Notes under the pieces: model-generated
Seen by the model: the letters and a program-made list of their open reading frames with translations, nothing else
Told to the model about the DNA's origin: nothing
Database searches by the model: none
Assembly: GCF_018613065.1 (NCBI RefSeq)
Contig: NZ_JAGGQW010000020.1
Location: forward strand, 1-64,000
Source: Bacillus sp. ISL-7
Lineage (GTDB): Bacteria; Bacillota; Bacilli; Bacillales_B; DSM-18226
Direction: 5' to 3'
Length of the DNA: 64,000 nt
Part shown: positions 63,488-64,000 of the stretch, one piece after another
Layout: each line of letters opens with the position of its first letter
How positions within the stretch are numbered: position 1 is the stretch's first letter
Program-made: the position numbers and the translations under genes

Positions 63488-64000
63488 ATGTTTACAGCCA
63501 TATTTGGATCATTTGAAGCAGGTATTATCTATGCGATTATGGCACTGGGCGTCTATCTTTCCTTTCGTATTCTGGATTTTCCAGATTTAACGGTGGATGG
63601 GAGTTTTGTGACGGGGGCAGCAATTTCTGCTGTAATGATTGCGAATGGAACCGATCCATTTTTAGCAACAATCATGGCGTTATTCGCCGGTTTTGCAGCT
63701 GGATGTATGACAGGTCTTCTACATACATTTGGAAAGATTAATAACCTGCTTTCCGGAATTTTAATGATGATTGCACTTTATTCAATAAATCTTCGAATCA
63801 TGGGACGCTCAAATATCCCATTATTAAATACAGATACAGCTTTTACGAAAATTAGTGGATTTTTTGAAAAGACAGGAATTGATTCATTTTTCAATAACAT
63901 TCTCTCTATGGTGGGGCTTGGCGACAGCTTGCCGGAAACATGGGGAATTCTTATTTTTATGATTATCGTAACATTTGTGATTAAATTCTTTACCGATCTG
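63488..64000 (+). CDS. ABC transporter permease, partial (runs off the window)
   Basis: The frame is open from ATG 63488 to the end: 171 codons seen. It begins MFTAIFGSFEAGIIYAIMAL with helices and the family motif YLSFRILDFPDLTVDGSFVT, typical of the permease partnered with PF04392 binding proteins. AAAGG lies 9 nt upstream; an ATG at 63479 is too close to that site. An ATPase gene is expected beyond the window. Confidence 0.9.
   Translation, partial: MFTAIFGSFEAGIIYAIMALGVYLSFRILDFPDLTVDGSFVTGAAISAVMIANGTDPFLATIMALFAGFAAGCMTGLLHTFGKINNLLSGILMMIALYSINLRIMGRSNIPLLNTDTAFTKISGFFEKTGIDSFFNNILSMVGLGDSLPETWGILIFMIIVTFVIKFFTDL

Overview
The window is AT-rich chromosomal DNA from a spore-forming, facultatively anaerobic member of the Bacillaceae (Bacillus sensu lato; a Neobacillus-like species is my inference, not shown by the sequence). 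The reasons are small acid-soluble spore proteins (SspH, an SspL-like protein), Sda, SplA and a YhcN-type spore lipoprotein; many TTG/GTG starts behind strong Shine-Dalgarno sequences; the LigD/Ku pair; LtaS, MprF and KtrAB; and a T-box-controlled trp operon. I see no prophage, transposase, CRISPR array or island. This is core genome with many tiny genes and leader regulators between the main genes.

Layout. 1-5.9 kb: an unknown membrane protein, dapF, convergent ligD, divergent ku and a nucleoside hydrolase. 6-7.8 kb: a cold-shock gene with a long leader, a YdjO-type zinc-ribbon protein, a DUF6509-like protein and two tRNAs (Ser-CGA, Gly-CCC). 7.8-11.5 kb: the fructose operon fruR-fruK-fruA, with a cre site and a perfect palindrome at its promoter. 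11.5-12.8 kb: an MFS exporter. 12.9-19.7 kb: Trp T-box and trpEGDCFBA. 19.7-24 kb: a structured element, mnmH (tRNA 2-selenouridine synthase), sda, DUF6501, a GNAT enzyme, a YhcN lipoprotein and a fluoride-channel pair. 24-25.2 kb: yidC behind a MifM-like arrest peptide. 25.3-28.4 kb: pflB-pflA. 28.7-35.4 kb: a cupredoxin, mprF, a D,D-carboxypeptidase, modA-modB, a YkuS-family protein and an SspL-like protein. 35.4-40.5 kb: an ABC-F protein, a Sco protein, cidA-cidB, a second YdjO paralogue that appears to start at ATT, splA and several mini-genes. 40.8-47.7 kb: an anaerobic/sensory block with an orphan PAS histidine kinase, a selenocysteine formate dehydrogenase, a decapitated narK and a NarK-PAS fusion. 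48-52.2 kb: ktrB-ktrA, an acyl-CoA dehydrogenase and sspH. 52.6-64 kb: ltaS, a thermonuclease lipoprotein, an HD protein, a giant membrane protein, a CPA2 antiporter behind an attenuator-like leader, and an ABC importer that runs off the end.

How the genes work together. Pyruvate formate-lyase (pflBA) makes formate. The FdhH-like enzyme at 43097-45157 would oxidise it using molybdopterin and selenocysteine; modAB would supply molybdate. The in-frame TGA with a GGTCT-loop SECIS hairpin, together with mnmH, indicates an organism that uses selenium in both protein and tRNA. The narK remnant keeps a perfect Fnr box, and NarK-PAS points to nitrate or nitrite respiration.

The two strongest unusual signals are the read-through selenocysteine gene, which simple ORF calling splits in two, and the MifM-like leader whose last codons form the hairpin that hides the yidC ribosome-binding site.
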